Of a stretch of 64,000 nt of DNA, positions 8,657-16,316 are shown piece by piece. Source of the DNA: an uncultured Roseibium sp. Lineage in GTDB: Bacteria; Pseudomonadota; Alphaproteobacteria; Rhizobiales; Stappiaceae. The notes under the pieces are model-generated. The model saw only the letters and a list, made by a program, of their open reading frames with translations, was not told the DNA's origin and searched no databases. The stretch lies in the NCBI RefSeq assembly GCF_963675985.1, contig NZ_OY780958.1, positions 2,480,001-2,544,000 on the forward strand, written 5' to 3'. Both the position numbers and the translations under genes were made by a program. The number at the start of each line of letters is the position of its first letter. Position 1 is the first letter of the stretch.

Positions 8657-8848
8657 TCAGAACCGTGCGGTTTCGTAAGCTTTCTTCACGTGATCGGTTT
8701 CCCGATATCCGCTTCCGCCCGGCTCGACGGCTTCCGCAGCCTCAGCGGAACCGGCCACGACGGTCGCTCCGCTTGCCAGAGCGCCAAGACTGGCGAGTTT
8801 CAAAAAGTTCCGCCGTCCGCCGACGTCCTGCTCTTTCCTGTCCTTCAT
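8657..8848 (-). CDS. Formate dehydrogenase region TAT-target peptide
   Basis: 63 residues from the ATG at 8848 (GGAGAGA ribosome site). It is almost entirely a twin-arginine leader (GGRRNFLKLASLGALASGAT) plus a short tail ending SGYRETDHVKKAYETARF. This is the small family known from FDH gene regions as the FDH-region TAT target. It is the second gene of the unit, between the TorD-like chaperone and FDH alpha. The role is not established; it may be a small exported subunit or may assist cofactor loading and export. Confidence 0.9.
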   Translation of the reverse strand: MKDRKEQDVGGRRNFLKLASLGALASGATVVAGSAEAAEAVEPGGSGYRETDHVKKAYETARF

Positions 8849-8939
8849 TCTTTCTCTCCAGCTCTCATCTTTTGGATGCCGCATCAGGCCTCTCCGGCCA
8901 ATCGTGCGGCGGCTTCTCAAACAGCCGTTCGGCGACCAC

Positions 8940-9548
8940 CTATTGGGCCATGCCGAATGCCTCGTCCTCGACAGAAATCAAAACGCCGCCGAGCACCCCG
9001 ACAGCGGCATAGAACGCATTGGTCTGTGTGGCGGCGAGATCCTTGAAGAAATGCCCCGCCCACGAACCGATATGTTTCTGGAAAAACGTCTTTTGCTCGG
9101 AAAGCGTTGCCGGCTCGCCGAACTCGCCAGCGATCATGCCTTCCATCATCTGCATCAAGGCGGCGATGTGATCCTCCGGCTCGCTCACGCCCTCGGCACG
9201 TTCGATGCCGAGCGCGGCCATGCTCGCCCTGAGGTCGGCGAGCGGCTTCTCGTGGAGGAAACCGGTCAGATAGTAAGATGCATAGGGAACGAACTCACCG
9301 CGCCCGAGGCCGATGAAGAGGTCCTGATAGGCGCGTTTCAGGCTGCCGGCATCCTCGGTCCGGGCGGCCACAGCCAATCGGCCAATCGCCTCCCCGACCG
9401 GCGTGTCATCGACAGCCAGGGCGCGAATGGCCACAATTTCCTCGTCGGAAGGCGCCGCCTGCAACAGGCGGCCCACAAAGCCGTACAAGACGGCACGATC
9501 ACTGTCTTCCGGCGCAATCGAAATTTCCTGCGACGTCATTTGCGACAT
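8940..9548 (-). CDS. TorD-family molecular chaperone for formate dehydrogenase
   Basis: 202 residues, all-helical, no signal peptide. The segment FVPYASYYLTGFLHEKPLADLR, followed by PEDHIAALMQMMEGMI and FFQKHIGSWAGHFFKDLA, is typical of TorD/DmsD/NarJ-type redox-enzyme maturation proteins. It is the first gene of the FDH unit, and a clear ribosome site (GAGGGAG) precedes the ATG at 9548. Expected role: bind the twin-arginine leader of FDH alpha and hold it in the cytoplasm until Mo-bis-MGD is inserted. Confidence 0.9.
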   Translation of the reverse strand: MSQMTSQEISIAPEDSDRAVLYGFVGRLLQAAPSDEEIVAIRALAVDDTPVGEAIGRLAVAARTEDAGSLKRAYQDLFIGLGRGEFVPYASYYLTGFLHEKPLADLRASMAALGIERAEGVSEPEDHIAALMQMMEGMIAGEFGEPATLSEQKTFFQKHIGSWAGHFFKDLAATQTNAFYAAVGVLGGVLISVEDEAFGMAQ

Positions 9549-9913
9549 CTATGCATTCTCCCTCAGGTCGGAATAATCGCTCCGATCCTGACGGGCCGCA
9601 AATGAAATCAATACTGCGCCGCAAAACCAATCGTTTTTAGCTTGTGTTTGTTTTTCATTTCTTCTTTTTGTAGGAAATTTTACTATCAAACGACACAAAA
9701 CAGCAAACCATAGTGCGCCGCAAAATCGAGCACCGCGAGCCGCCCCAGACATCGAAACACCTTTTCAGTCGAGACTCGAAGCAGACTCTTTGATTCACGA
9801 GTCACTGGATTCAGTTTTGCTCAGCAATAATATATTCATTTTTCTGAATATAATAAAACGCAAAACCTTATTTTATGTCTTATTTTCAATTATTTATACG
9901 ATACGATGTCGTG

Positions 9914-9960
9914 AATGCCCGTTTTCGTTGCTACTTGACGAAAACTACACAACGGGCATT
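9914..9960. other. Nested inverted repeat; possible small RNA terminator or regulatory hairpin
   Basis: An outer stem of AATGCCCGTT (9914-9923) pairs with AACGGGCATT (9951-9960), and an alternative inner stem of GTTTTCG (9921-9927) pairs with CGAAAAC (9939-9945). Both are perfect. On the plus strand the outer stem is followed by a short T-run (TTTTCC), the look of an intrinsic terminator, but no plus-strand gene ends here. Confidence 0.4.
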
Positions 9961-10068
9961 TTCCCCGGCACCCGGACAGGTGAGCGCCGAAGATATGCTG
10001 CACTGCAACATATCAAATTGAAAAAGACCTTTTCGCCCAGAAAAAAGCTGCCGCTGTCCCTCAACTTA

Positions 10069-10099
10069 AAAGAGCCGCCTCAGGATCAGGCGGCTCTTT
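10069..10099 (-). terminator. Intrinsic terminator of the Mrp/ApbC gene
   Basis: A perfect 12-base-pair stem (10069-10080 with 10088-10099, core GAGCCGCCT/AGGCGGCTC) with a seven-base loop lies 39 bases past the stop of the Mrp-family gene. On the minus strand it ends in a short T-run. Confidence 0.8.
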
Positions 10100-10137
10100 A
10101 CGCAGAGATAGAAAGTCCGTGCAGGAACCGGACCGAA

Positions 10138-11319
10138 CTATTCGATGACGATCTTCGGGGCAGCCCGCTGTTCATCCCCCGCGTATCGAGCGATTTCGGC
10201 CATCACCTTTGCCGCAATCTCCCGGTAGATCTTCGCGTGAGCACCGTCCGGATCGGAAACAACGACCGGCGTGCCGGCATCCGACGTTTCGCGAATCTGT
10301 ATGTCGAGCGGCACTTCGCCCAGGAACGGCACACCGAGCTTTCCCGCTTCCGCCCGTGCGCCACCGTGGCCGAAAATATCATGCCGGCTGCCGCAGTCGG
10401 GGCACAGGAAATAGCTCATGTTTTCAATGATGCCCAGAACGGGGACATCGACGCGTCGGAACATGTTCAGCCCCTTGCGCGCATCGATCAGCGCCAGGTC
10501 CTGGGGCGTAGAGACGACGACCGCACCAGCCAAGGGCACCTGTTGCGCCATGGTCAGCTGTGCGTCGCCCGTTCCCGGCGGCATATCGACCACGAGCACA
10601 TCGAGTTCGCCCCAGGCGACTTCGCGCAACATCTGGGTCAGCGCGGAAATGACCATCGGGCCACGCCAGATCATCGGCGTGTCTTCCTCGACCATGAAGC
10701 CCATGGACATGACCTTTACCCCGTAGCCTTCCAGCGGCTTCAGGATCCGGCCTGATACGGGTTCCGGCCGCCCGGTCACCCGGAAAAGGCGGGGAACGGA
10801 CGGGCCGTAGATATCCGCGTCGAGCACTCCGACCTTGAGGCCGTTGGCCTGAAGCGCCAATGCGAGATTGGCCGTAGTGGTCGACTTGCCGACGCCGCCC
10901 TTGCCCGATGCGACGGCGACGATGTGCTTGACGCCAGGGACACCCGGCTTTTGAACCGGCTGCTCCGGTGCCTGCTGTTGCGCGCGCGCCTGCATGGGCG
11001 GCGGCACGCTGCCAACCTGCGCCTTTGACGGTGCAGGGCGCACCGGCGCTGCGCCGGAACTGCCGGCGGCTTTTTCCGCCGTCAGAGCAACCATGGCGGT
11101 CTCGACGCCCGGAATTTCCTTCACAACCTTTTCCGCAGCCTGACGTAAAGGTTCCAGCGCCTGGGCACGATCGGCCGGTACGGTGATGGAAAAGGCAACG
11201 CGACCATCGGAAACGAAAATTTCCGACAGGAGACCCAATGAGACCAGGTCTCCTTCCAGATCCGGTCCCTTGACCTTCGACAGCCGCTCCAGCACTGCCT
11301 TCTTGATTTCTTCGCTCAT
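10138..11319 (-). CDS. apbC: Mrp/NBP35-family iron-sulfur cluster carrier ATPase
   Basis: 393 residues. An N-terminal MIP18/DUF59-like domain (about 5-80) is followed by a Pro/Gln-rich linker (85-128) and the Mrp P-loop ATPase domain with the deviant Walker A SGKGGVGKSTTTANLAL (138 onward). Other Mrp features are DADIYGPSVPRLF, VDMPPGTGD and a CPDC pair near the C-terminus that binds the bridging Fe-S cluster. It assembles and transfers [4Fe-4S] clusters in the cytoplasm. Placed beside the FDH locus, it could supply its many clusters, but it is separated by a terminator and is a general housekeeping protein. Confidence 0.95.
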   Translation of the reverse strand: MSEEIKKAVLERLSKVKGPDLEGDLVSLGLLSEIFVSDGRVAFSITVPADRAQALEPLRQAAEKVVKEIPGVETAMVALTAEKAAGSSGAAPVRPAPSKAQVGSVPPPMQARAQQQAPEQPVQKPGVPGVKHIVAVASGKGGVGKSTTTANLALALQANGLKVGVLDADIYGPSVPRLFRVTGRPEPVSGRILKPLEGYGVKVMSMGFMVEEDTPMIWRGPMVISALTQMLREVAWGELDVLVVDMPPGTGDAQLTMAQQVPLAGAVVVSTPQDLALIDARKGLNMFRRVDVPVLGIIENMSYFLCPDCGSRHDIFGHGGARAEAGKLGVPFLGEVPLDIQIRETSDAGTPVVVSDPDGAHAKIYREIAAKVMAEIARYAGDEQRAAPKIVIE

Positions 11320-11530
11320 TCCGTTGCCCCGGTTCCCGTCTCAATTCCGATGGCCGCTGCTCGGCCTTCACATGTGCGCCTAACGTAGTCACGCATTGCG
11401 GGGCGTCAATGGAAACCGGAGAGCCTTTGGCCGTGCGTGGGCAAATCAACTTGTCACGGGTAGCCTCGATCGGAGAATCGCAGCATGACTTTCCAAGCAT
11501 CGCCTTCCCTTCCCGACTGAGAGACTTGCC

Positions 11531-12211
11531 ATGACCACGATCCTCATCACCGGCGCCAATCGCGGTATCGGCTTCGCACTCGCCAAGGCGTCTCTCTCAA
11601 AAGGTTGGACCGTTTACGGTTCCGCACGCACCCAGGCCCAGGCGGATGAAGCAGCGGCGGAGCTCGGACCGGACTTCCACCCTCTCGCCTTCGACGTGAC
11701 CGACCATGACGCCGTCAGGCGGGCATCCGCCAGTTTCGACAGTCCGATCGATATCATGATCAACAACGCAGGCATTATCGGGCCGGATCGTCAGTCCACG
11801 CTGGATATGGATTTTCCAGGCTTTGCGAAAACACTCGAAGTCAACACCCTGGCGCCGCTCGCCGTCGCGCAGGCGTTTCTGCCCCAATTGCGCAAGGCAG
11901 AGCATGGCCGGATCCTGACCGTTTCCAGCCAGATGGCCTGGATGGGCTACGGAAAGTCGGACCGGATCGCTTACCGGGCCTCGAAAGCAGCCGTCAACAA
12001 GGTGATGCAGGGGCTTGCCACCGACCTGGAAGCAGACAAGATCGCGGTCGCCCTGATCGATCCGGGCTGGGTACGTACCGACATGGGCGGAGCGGCTGCC
12101 GATCACGAGGCATCCGATGTCGCTGCCGGCATCGTTGGCATCGCCGACCGCCTGTCCATGGACGACACCGGGAAGTTCTTCAAATGGTCGGGTGAAGAGC
12201 GGCCGTTTTAG
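11531..12211 (+). CDS. SDR-family oxidoreductase
   Basis: 226 residues. Classical short-chain dehydrogenase: cofactor motif TGANRGIG (7-14), NNAG (78-81), catalytic Ser132/133, and YRASK with Tyr148 and Lys152. It lacks the C-terminal substrate lid of longer SDRs and resembles the sniffer/C-factor-like group of small SDRs. Substrate unknown. It appears to be a single gene, divergent from the Mrp gene. Confidence 0.9.
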   Translation: MTTILITGANRGIGFALAKASLSKGWTVYGSARTQAQADEAAAELGPDFHPLAFDVTDHDAVRRASASFDSPIDIMINNAGIIGPDRQSTLDMDFPGFAKTLEVNTLAPLAVAQAFLPQLRKAEHGRILTVSSQMAWMGYGKSDRIAYRASKAAVNKVMQGLATDLEADKIAVALIDPGWVRTDMGGAAADHEASDVAAGIVGIADRLSMDDTGKFFKWSGEERPF

Positions 12212-12324
12212 GGCGAGTCGCGTTTCCGGCCCGGCACCACAACCGGCGCAATCGAACACACCAGAAAGCAAACATTCGGGGAAATCCGTAACCATTCGGC
12301 AATGCTGCCGTAAGGTTAGAATTC

Positions 12325-12330
12325 TATAAT
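12325..12330 (+). promoter_or_regulatory. Candidate -10 element for the BLUF gene
   Basis: A consensus TATAAT lies about 99 bases before the BLUF start codon, in the only AT-rich part of this intergenic region. The sequence 17 bases upstream is not a good -35 match, so confidence is limited. Confidence 0.35.
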
Positions 12331-12428
12331 GACTTTTCTTGCGTGGATTTCAGCCGAATTTTCATAAAATTTGAACGAATTGAGGCGCAGGCTCGAAACA
12401 TCGGGACGTCGATGGGAAGAGACGAGCC

Positions 12429-12887
12429 ATGCATTTATACCGTGTTTGTTACCGGTGCCGGATCGATTGGGGGCTTCTGTCGCGACCGCTCTCGGCAGAA
12501 ATCGAAAGAAGTCTGTCGCGTGTCCGGCGCATCAACCGCCGATCCGGCGTGACCGGAGCCTTGTTCCTTGCCGACCAGCACATTGTTCAGGTTCTCGAAG
12601 GCGACCCCGGCCCCGTACTCGACACGGTCTATTGCGTCCTGACCGATCCGCGCCTGAACACGCTGGAAGCCATCTTCCAGGAACCGGCCGAAGACCGGCT
12701 CTTTCCCAATTGCCTGATGTTTTTTCGCGACCTCACAGATGGTGTCGACGCCGCGCTTCACCCGATCCTGAAGCCGCTCCTGGAAAACACCTCGGAACTC
12801 ACGCGTGAATCAGCCCTTGAAGCCGTCGAGCACTATTCCTCGGAGTTGCTCGAAGGTCGCCTGACCAACACAATGCTGATGATCTGA
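12429..12887 (+). CDS. BLUF-domain blue-light photoreceptor (stand-alone)
   Basis: 152 residues. The BLUF domain fills residues 1-95 and keeps the residues needed for flavin photochemistry: Tyr8 (VCYRCR), Asn36 (INRRSGVTGAL) and Gln54 (IVQVLEG). The remaining ~55 residues form a short helical tail (ELTRESALEAVEHYSSELLE) without a recognisable output domain, as in short PixD-like BLUF proteins that act through protein partners. Cytoplasmic, FAD-binding (family knowledge). No cyclic-di-GMP or adenylate cyclase domain is attached, and the neighbours (SDR, BenE) do not reveal the partner. Confidence 0.92.
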   Translation: MHLYRVCYRCRIDWGLLSRPLSAEIERSLSRVRRINRRSGVTGALFLADQHIVQVLEGDPGPVLDTVYCVLTDPRLNTLEAIFQEPAEDRLFPNCLMFFRDLTDGVDAALHPILKPLLENTSELTRESALEAVEHYSSELLEGRLTNTMLMI

Positions 12888-13031
12888 GGTCCGCCGCCTC
12901 GCGCGTATGCGGGCGTGCGCAGGCATCCCCATTCCATTTTTGCGTTTTTTTAGCGTGGCTTTCGCGCCTGCCTCCGGTAAGGATGGGCTTCTCTTTCCAC
13001 AGCCCTTCCCTGTTCCTTTCTGATACACGTC

Positions 13032-14204
13032 ATGACGCTTTCGCCTCCGTCGCTGCAATCCTTTTCCGCCGGGCTTCTGGCCTCCATCGTCGGCACCGCC
13101 AGTTCCTTTGCCGTGGTCGTGCAGGGCCTGCTTGCCGTCGGCGCCAGTTCAGATCAGGCGGCCAGCGGCCTGATGGCTCTCTCCATCGCCATGGGCGCTT
13201 GTGCAATCGTGGCGGCCCTTGCCACGCGCATGCCGATCAGTATCGCGTGGTCGACCCCGGGTGCCGCCCTGCTTGCGACCGGCGGCGCGGTCGAAGGCGG
13301 TTTTCCGGCGGCGGTCGGTGCCTTCATCCTGTGTGCATTCCTGATCATTGCAGCCGGCCTGTTCCGGCCTCTGGGACGGGCCGTGGCCGCGATCCCCATG
13401 CCGCTTGCCAACGCCATGCTGGCGGGCGTCCTGTTCGGTCTGTGCCTGGCACCGGCCCGCGCCATCGGCGAGTTTCCTGTCGAAGCCTTGACCATCATCG
13501 TTGTCTGGGCGCTCGCGTTCCGATTCCGGCGCCTTTACGCCGTCCCGCTCGCCGTGCTGACGACCGCGATCCTTATTTATATCACCAGCGATCCGGCCCA
13601 GTTCGGAGGCCTGAGCGTCCTGACGCGCCCGGTTTTCGTCATGCCGGAATTCACTGTGGGCGCTGCGATCGGGATCGGCCTGCCTTTGTTCATTGTCACC
13701 ATGGCCTCGCAGAACATTCCCGGAATGGCTGTGCTTTCGGTCAACAAATACTTCCCTGACGCCGGCCGGCTGTTCAGCCTGACCGGCGTCTTTAGCCTGC
13801 TCGCGGCTCCCTTCGGCGGGCACGCGGTCAATCTGGCGGCCATCACGGCTGCCATGTGTGCCGGAGAGGATGCCGACCCGGATCCCAAGCGCCGCTACTG
13901 GGCGGCCGCGTTCAGCGGTTTTTTCTATATTCTGTTCGGCCTCGTGGCTGCCGCTGCCACCACATTCATCGCCGCCGCGCCGCCGGTCCTGATCGAGGCG
14001 GTGGCCGGCCTTGCCCTGATCGGCGCCTTCGCCAATTCTCTCATGGCCGCGACCCGGGAAGCCGAAACGCGGGAAGCCGCCATCCTCACCTTTCTCATTA
14101 CCGCTTCCGGCCTGAGTTTTTTCGGTGTCTCCGGGGCATTCTGGGGACTGATCGCCGGCGGGGCCTTCATGGCGCTGATGCGGTTCAGGCGCAACGCGCC
14201 GTAA
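13032..14204 (+). CDS. benE: Benzoate/H+ symporter, BenE family
   Basis: 390 residues and strongly hydrophobic throughout, with about 12 predicted membrane spans. The family stretch PISIAWSTPGAALLATGG and the later GGHAVNLAAITAAMCAGEDA are typical of BenE, an inner-membrane aromatic-acid/proton symporter. No benzoate degradation genes are present in the window, so the true substrate is open. It ends 41 bases before fdhD in the same orientation and may be read through into it. Confidence 0.9.
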   Translation: MTLSPPSLQSFSAGLLASIVGTASSFAVVVQGLLAVGASSDQAASGLMALSIAMGACAIVAALATRMPISIAWSTPGAALLATGGAVEGGFPAAVGAFILCAFLIIAAGLFRPLGRAVAAIPMPLANAMLAGVLFGLCLAPARAIGEFPVEALTIIVVWALAFRFRRLYAVPLAVLTTAILIYITSDPAQFGGLSVLTRPVFVMPEFTVGAAIGIGLPLFIVTMASQNIPGMAVLSVNKYFPDAGRLFSLTGVFSLLAAPFGGHAVNLAAITAAMCAGEDADPDPKRRYWAAAFSGFFYILFGLVAAAATTFIAAAPPVLIEAVAGLALIGAFANSLMAATREAETREAAILTFLITASGLSFFGVSGAFWGLIAGGAFMALMRFRRNAP

Positions 14205-14245
14205 TCATCTTGCCCAACACGGACACACTGCCTACTCTTTCCAGA

Positions 14246-15142
14246 ATGAGCGACGAACCTTCTTCAACAGACAGCTATCTCCTGCGCCCCGACCCGACGG
14301 ATTCGCGCCTGTCGACCACGGTCGGCGGGATCGATCAGGACGGCCGTCCGGTCGACACCCAGGTGGTGACGGAAAAGGCCCTGACGCTTTACCTGAACTC
14401 CCAGGAAGTGGTCACCATGATGACCATCGGCGACCATCCGGACCTGCTGGCGATCGGCTATCTGAAAAACCAGAACATGCTGCGCGCCGACGATGTCATC
14501 ACCGGCATCGATTTTGACGACGATCTGGACGTGGTCGTGGTGCGCACGGAGCGGGAAACCAATTACGAGGAAAAGCTGAAGAAGAAGGTGCGCACCTCCG
14601 GCTGCGCCCAGGGCACCGTCTTCGGCGACGTCATGGAGAGTTTCGACGAAGTCCGCCTGACCTCCGACGCTCGGCTGAAGACCTCCTGGCTCTACTCGCT
14701 CACCAAGGTCATCAACACCACGCCCTCGCTCTATCTGGAGGCCGGTGCGATCCACGGCTGCGTGCTGTGCCAGAAAGACAAGGCGCTAGTTTATATGGAG
14801 GATGTCGGCCGGCACAATGCGGTCGACAAGATCGCCGGCTGGATGACCCTCAACAACGTACCGGCGGGCGACAAGATCTTCTACACCACCGGCCGGCTGA
14901 CATCGGAAATGGTGATCAAGACCGTCATGATGGGCATTCCGATCCTGGTCTCCCGCTCCGGCTTTACCGCCTGGGGCGTCGACCTTGCCCGGCGCACCGG
15001 ACTGACCCTGATCGGCCGGGCACGTGGCAAGCGCTTCATTGCCCTGTCAGGTGAAGACCGGATCGACTTTGACATGGAACCGTCTTCCGCTGAGGACGAA
15101 CCGGACAAGGTCCGGCGCAAGGGGAGCCTTGCCGCAGAATGA
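14246..15142 (+). CDS. fdhD: Formate dehydrogenase accessory sulfurtransferase FdhD
   Basis: 298 residues from the ATG at 14246. FdhD transfers sulfur from IscS-type desulfurase to the Mo-bis-MGD cofactor, which formate dehydrogenase needs to be active. The sulfur-carrying CxxC loop is visible as HGCVLCQKDK (Cys172, Cys175), followed by the family signature EDVGRHNAVDKIAGW and later FYTTGRLTSEMVIK. It ends in an ATGA overlap with mobA, so the cofactor genes form one coupled unit. It is not adjacent to the FDH structural genes, which lie about 5 kb away on the other strand. Confidence 0.96.
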   Translation: MSDEPSSTDSYLLRPDPTDSRLSTTVGGIDQDGRPVDTQVVTEKALTLYLNSQEVVTMMTIGDHPDLLAIGYLKNQNMLRADDVITGIDFDDDLDVVVVRTERETNYEEKLKKKVRTSGCAQGTVFGDVMESFDEVRLTSDARLKTSWLYSLTKVINTTPSLYLEAGAIHGCVLCQKDKALVYMEDVGRHNAVDKIAGWMTLNNVPAGDKIFYTTGRLTSEMVIKTVMMGIPILVSRSGFTAWGVDLARRTGLTLIGRARGKRFIALSGEDRIDFDMEPSSAEDEPDKVRRKGSLAAE

Positions 15143-15792
15143 TCAAAACTCATACGCGACACCCGGACGAAAACAGCGTTCTCGCCTGTATCCTGGCAGG
15201 CGGCCAATCCCGGCGCATGGGGGGCGGCGACAAGACGCTGATCGACATCGGCGGCAAATCGATGCTGGCCCATATTCTCGACCGGCTGTCACCGCAGGCG
15301 ACACGCATTGTCCTGAATGCCAATGGCGATCCGACGCGCTTTGCGGAATTCGGGTTTCCCGTCGCGGCCGATCCTGTGGGCGACTATGCCGGCCCCCTCG
15401 CCGGCATCCTGGCCGGCCTCACCTATGCCCGCGACCACACCCCCGACGTGCGCTACGTGGTGTCGATTGCCGGCGATACGCCGTTCTTTCCAAAGGCCCT
15501 CGTTACCAGGTTGCTGAACGCCGTGCCGGCCGACCGGCCGGTGATCGCCCTGGCGAGCTCCCATGACCGTCTTCATCCGGTTTTCGGATTGTGGCCCATC
15601 GCCCTCGCCGATGACCTGCATGACTGGCTCTCCACCGGTCAGAGCGGCAAGGTCCTGGCCTTTGTCGACCGTCACGACAGCATCGAAGTCGCCTTCGAGG
15701 ACGACGAAACGGGCATGGATCCGTTTTTCAACGCCAACCGGCCGGAGGATCTTGAAACCGCCCGCCGCGCCGTGGAGCTGATATCGGGATGA
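15139..15792 (+). CDS. mobA: Molybdenum cofactor guanylyltransferase MobA
   Basis: 217 residues. It attaches GMP to molybdopterin to form (bis-)MGD, the cofactor form used by the FDH of this window. The nucleotidyltransferase signature is LAGGQSRRMGGGDKTLIDI near the N-terminus, followed by DPVGDYAGPLAGILAGL and the metal-site region SIAGDTPFFP. The ATG overlaps the fdhD stop (ATGA) and the 3' end overlaps mobB (ATGA). Confidence 0.96.
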   Translation: MIKTHTRHPDENSVLACILAGGQSRRMGGGDKTLIDIGGKSMLAHILDRLSPQATRIVLNANGDPTRFAEFGFPVAADPVGDYAGPLAGILAGLTYARDHTPDVRYVVSIAGDTPFFPKALVTRLLNAVPADRPVIALASSHDRLHPVFGLWPIALADDLHDWLSTGQSGKVLAFVDRHDSIEVAFEDDETGMDPFFNANRPEDLETARRAVELISG

Positions 15793-16316
15793 GCGAGCAA
15801 CGCGTTTTCGGAATTACCGGCTGGAAGAACTCCGGGAAAACCCGGCTCGTCACCCGCCTCGTCGCCGAATTCACCCGGCGCGGTTTCAAGGTTTCGACCG
15901 TCAAGCACGCTCACCACAACTTCGACATCGACAAGAAAGACACCGACAGCTACCGCCACCGCGAGGCAGGAGCGGTCGAAGTCGCGCTTGTGTCGGGCAA
16001 CCGCTGGGCACTGATGCATGAGCTCCGGGGCGAAGACGAACCGACCCTGGAAGACATCCTGGCGCGGATCGCGCCCTGCGACCTGGTTCTGATCGAAGGC
16101 TACAAACGCGAAGGCCATCCGAAGATCGAGGCCCGGCGGACGGAATCGACCAACTCCGAACCGCTGGCGCCAAACGATACCGCCATTGTCGCGATTGCTG
16201 CGGATCACCCTGTTGCGGATGCGGGACTGCCGGTTTTCGACCTGGACGATATCGGCGCGATGGCCGACTTTATTGCAAATCACGTTCAACTCGGGGACCC
16301 GGACGGTGACGGCTAA
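15789..16316 (+). CDS. mobB: Molybdopterin-guanine dinucleotide biosynthesis protein MobB
   Basis: 175 residues. A GTP-binding accessory of MobA, with P-loop GWKNSGKTRLVTRL near residue 12 and the following VSTVKHAHHNFDIDKKDTDS and LVLIEGYKREGHPKIE motifs of the family. The start overlaps mobA by four bases; the end overlaps the GTG start of moeA by 11 bases. Confidence 0.95.
   Translation: MSEQRVFGITGWKNSGKTRLVTRLVAEFTRRGFKVSTVKHAHHNFDIDKKDTDSYRHREAGAVEVALVSGNRWALMHELRGEDEPTLEDILARIAPCDLVLIEGYKREGHPKIEARRTESTNSEPLAPNDTAIVAIAADHPVADAGLPVFDLDDIGAMADFIANHVQLGDPDGDG

Larger units (their letters stand above)
9549..10137. other. AT-rich non-coding island upstream of the FDH unit
   Basis: 589 bases with no convincing gene. 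Base composition drops to AT-rich between about 9600 and 9970, in sharp contrast with the flanking genes. It must hold the promoter of the FDH unit (minus strand). It also contains a 12-base direct repeat TGCGCCGCAAAA (9615-9626 and 9714-9725), a nested inverted repeat (9914-9960) and, at the right end, the terminator of the Mrp gene. A 67-codon open frame at 9549-9752 on the minus strand has no family features and lacks a ribosome site, so I do not call it. Confidence 0.7.

Noticed and set aside
9549..9752. 67-codon open frame on the minus strand before the chaperone gene
   Set aside because: Uses a non-ATG start, has no ribosome site, low complexity and sits in the likely promoter.
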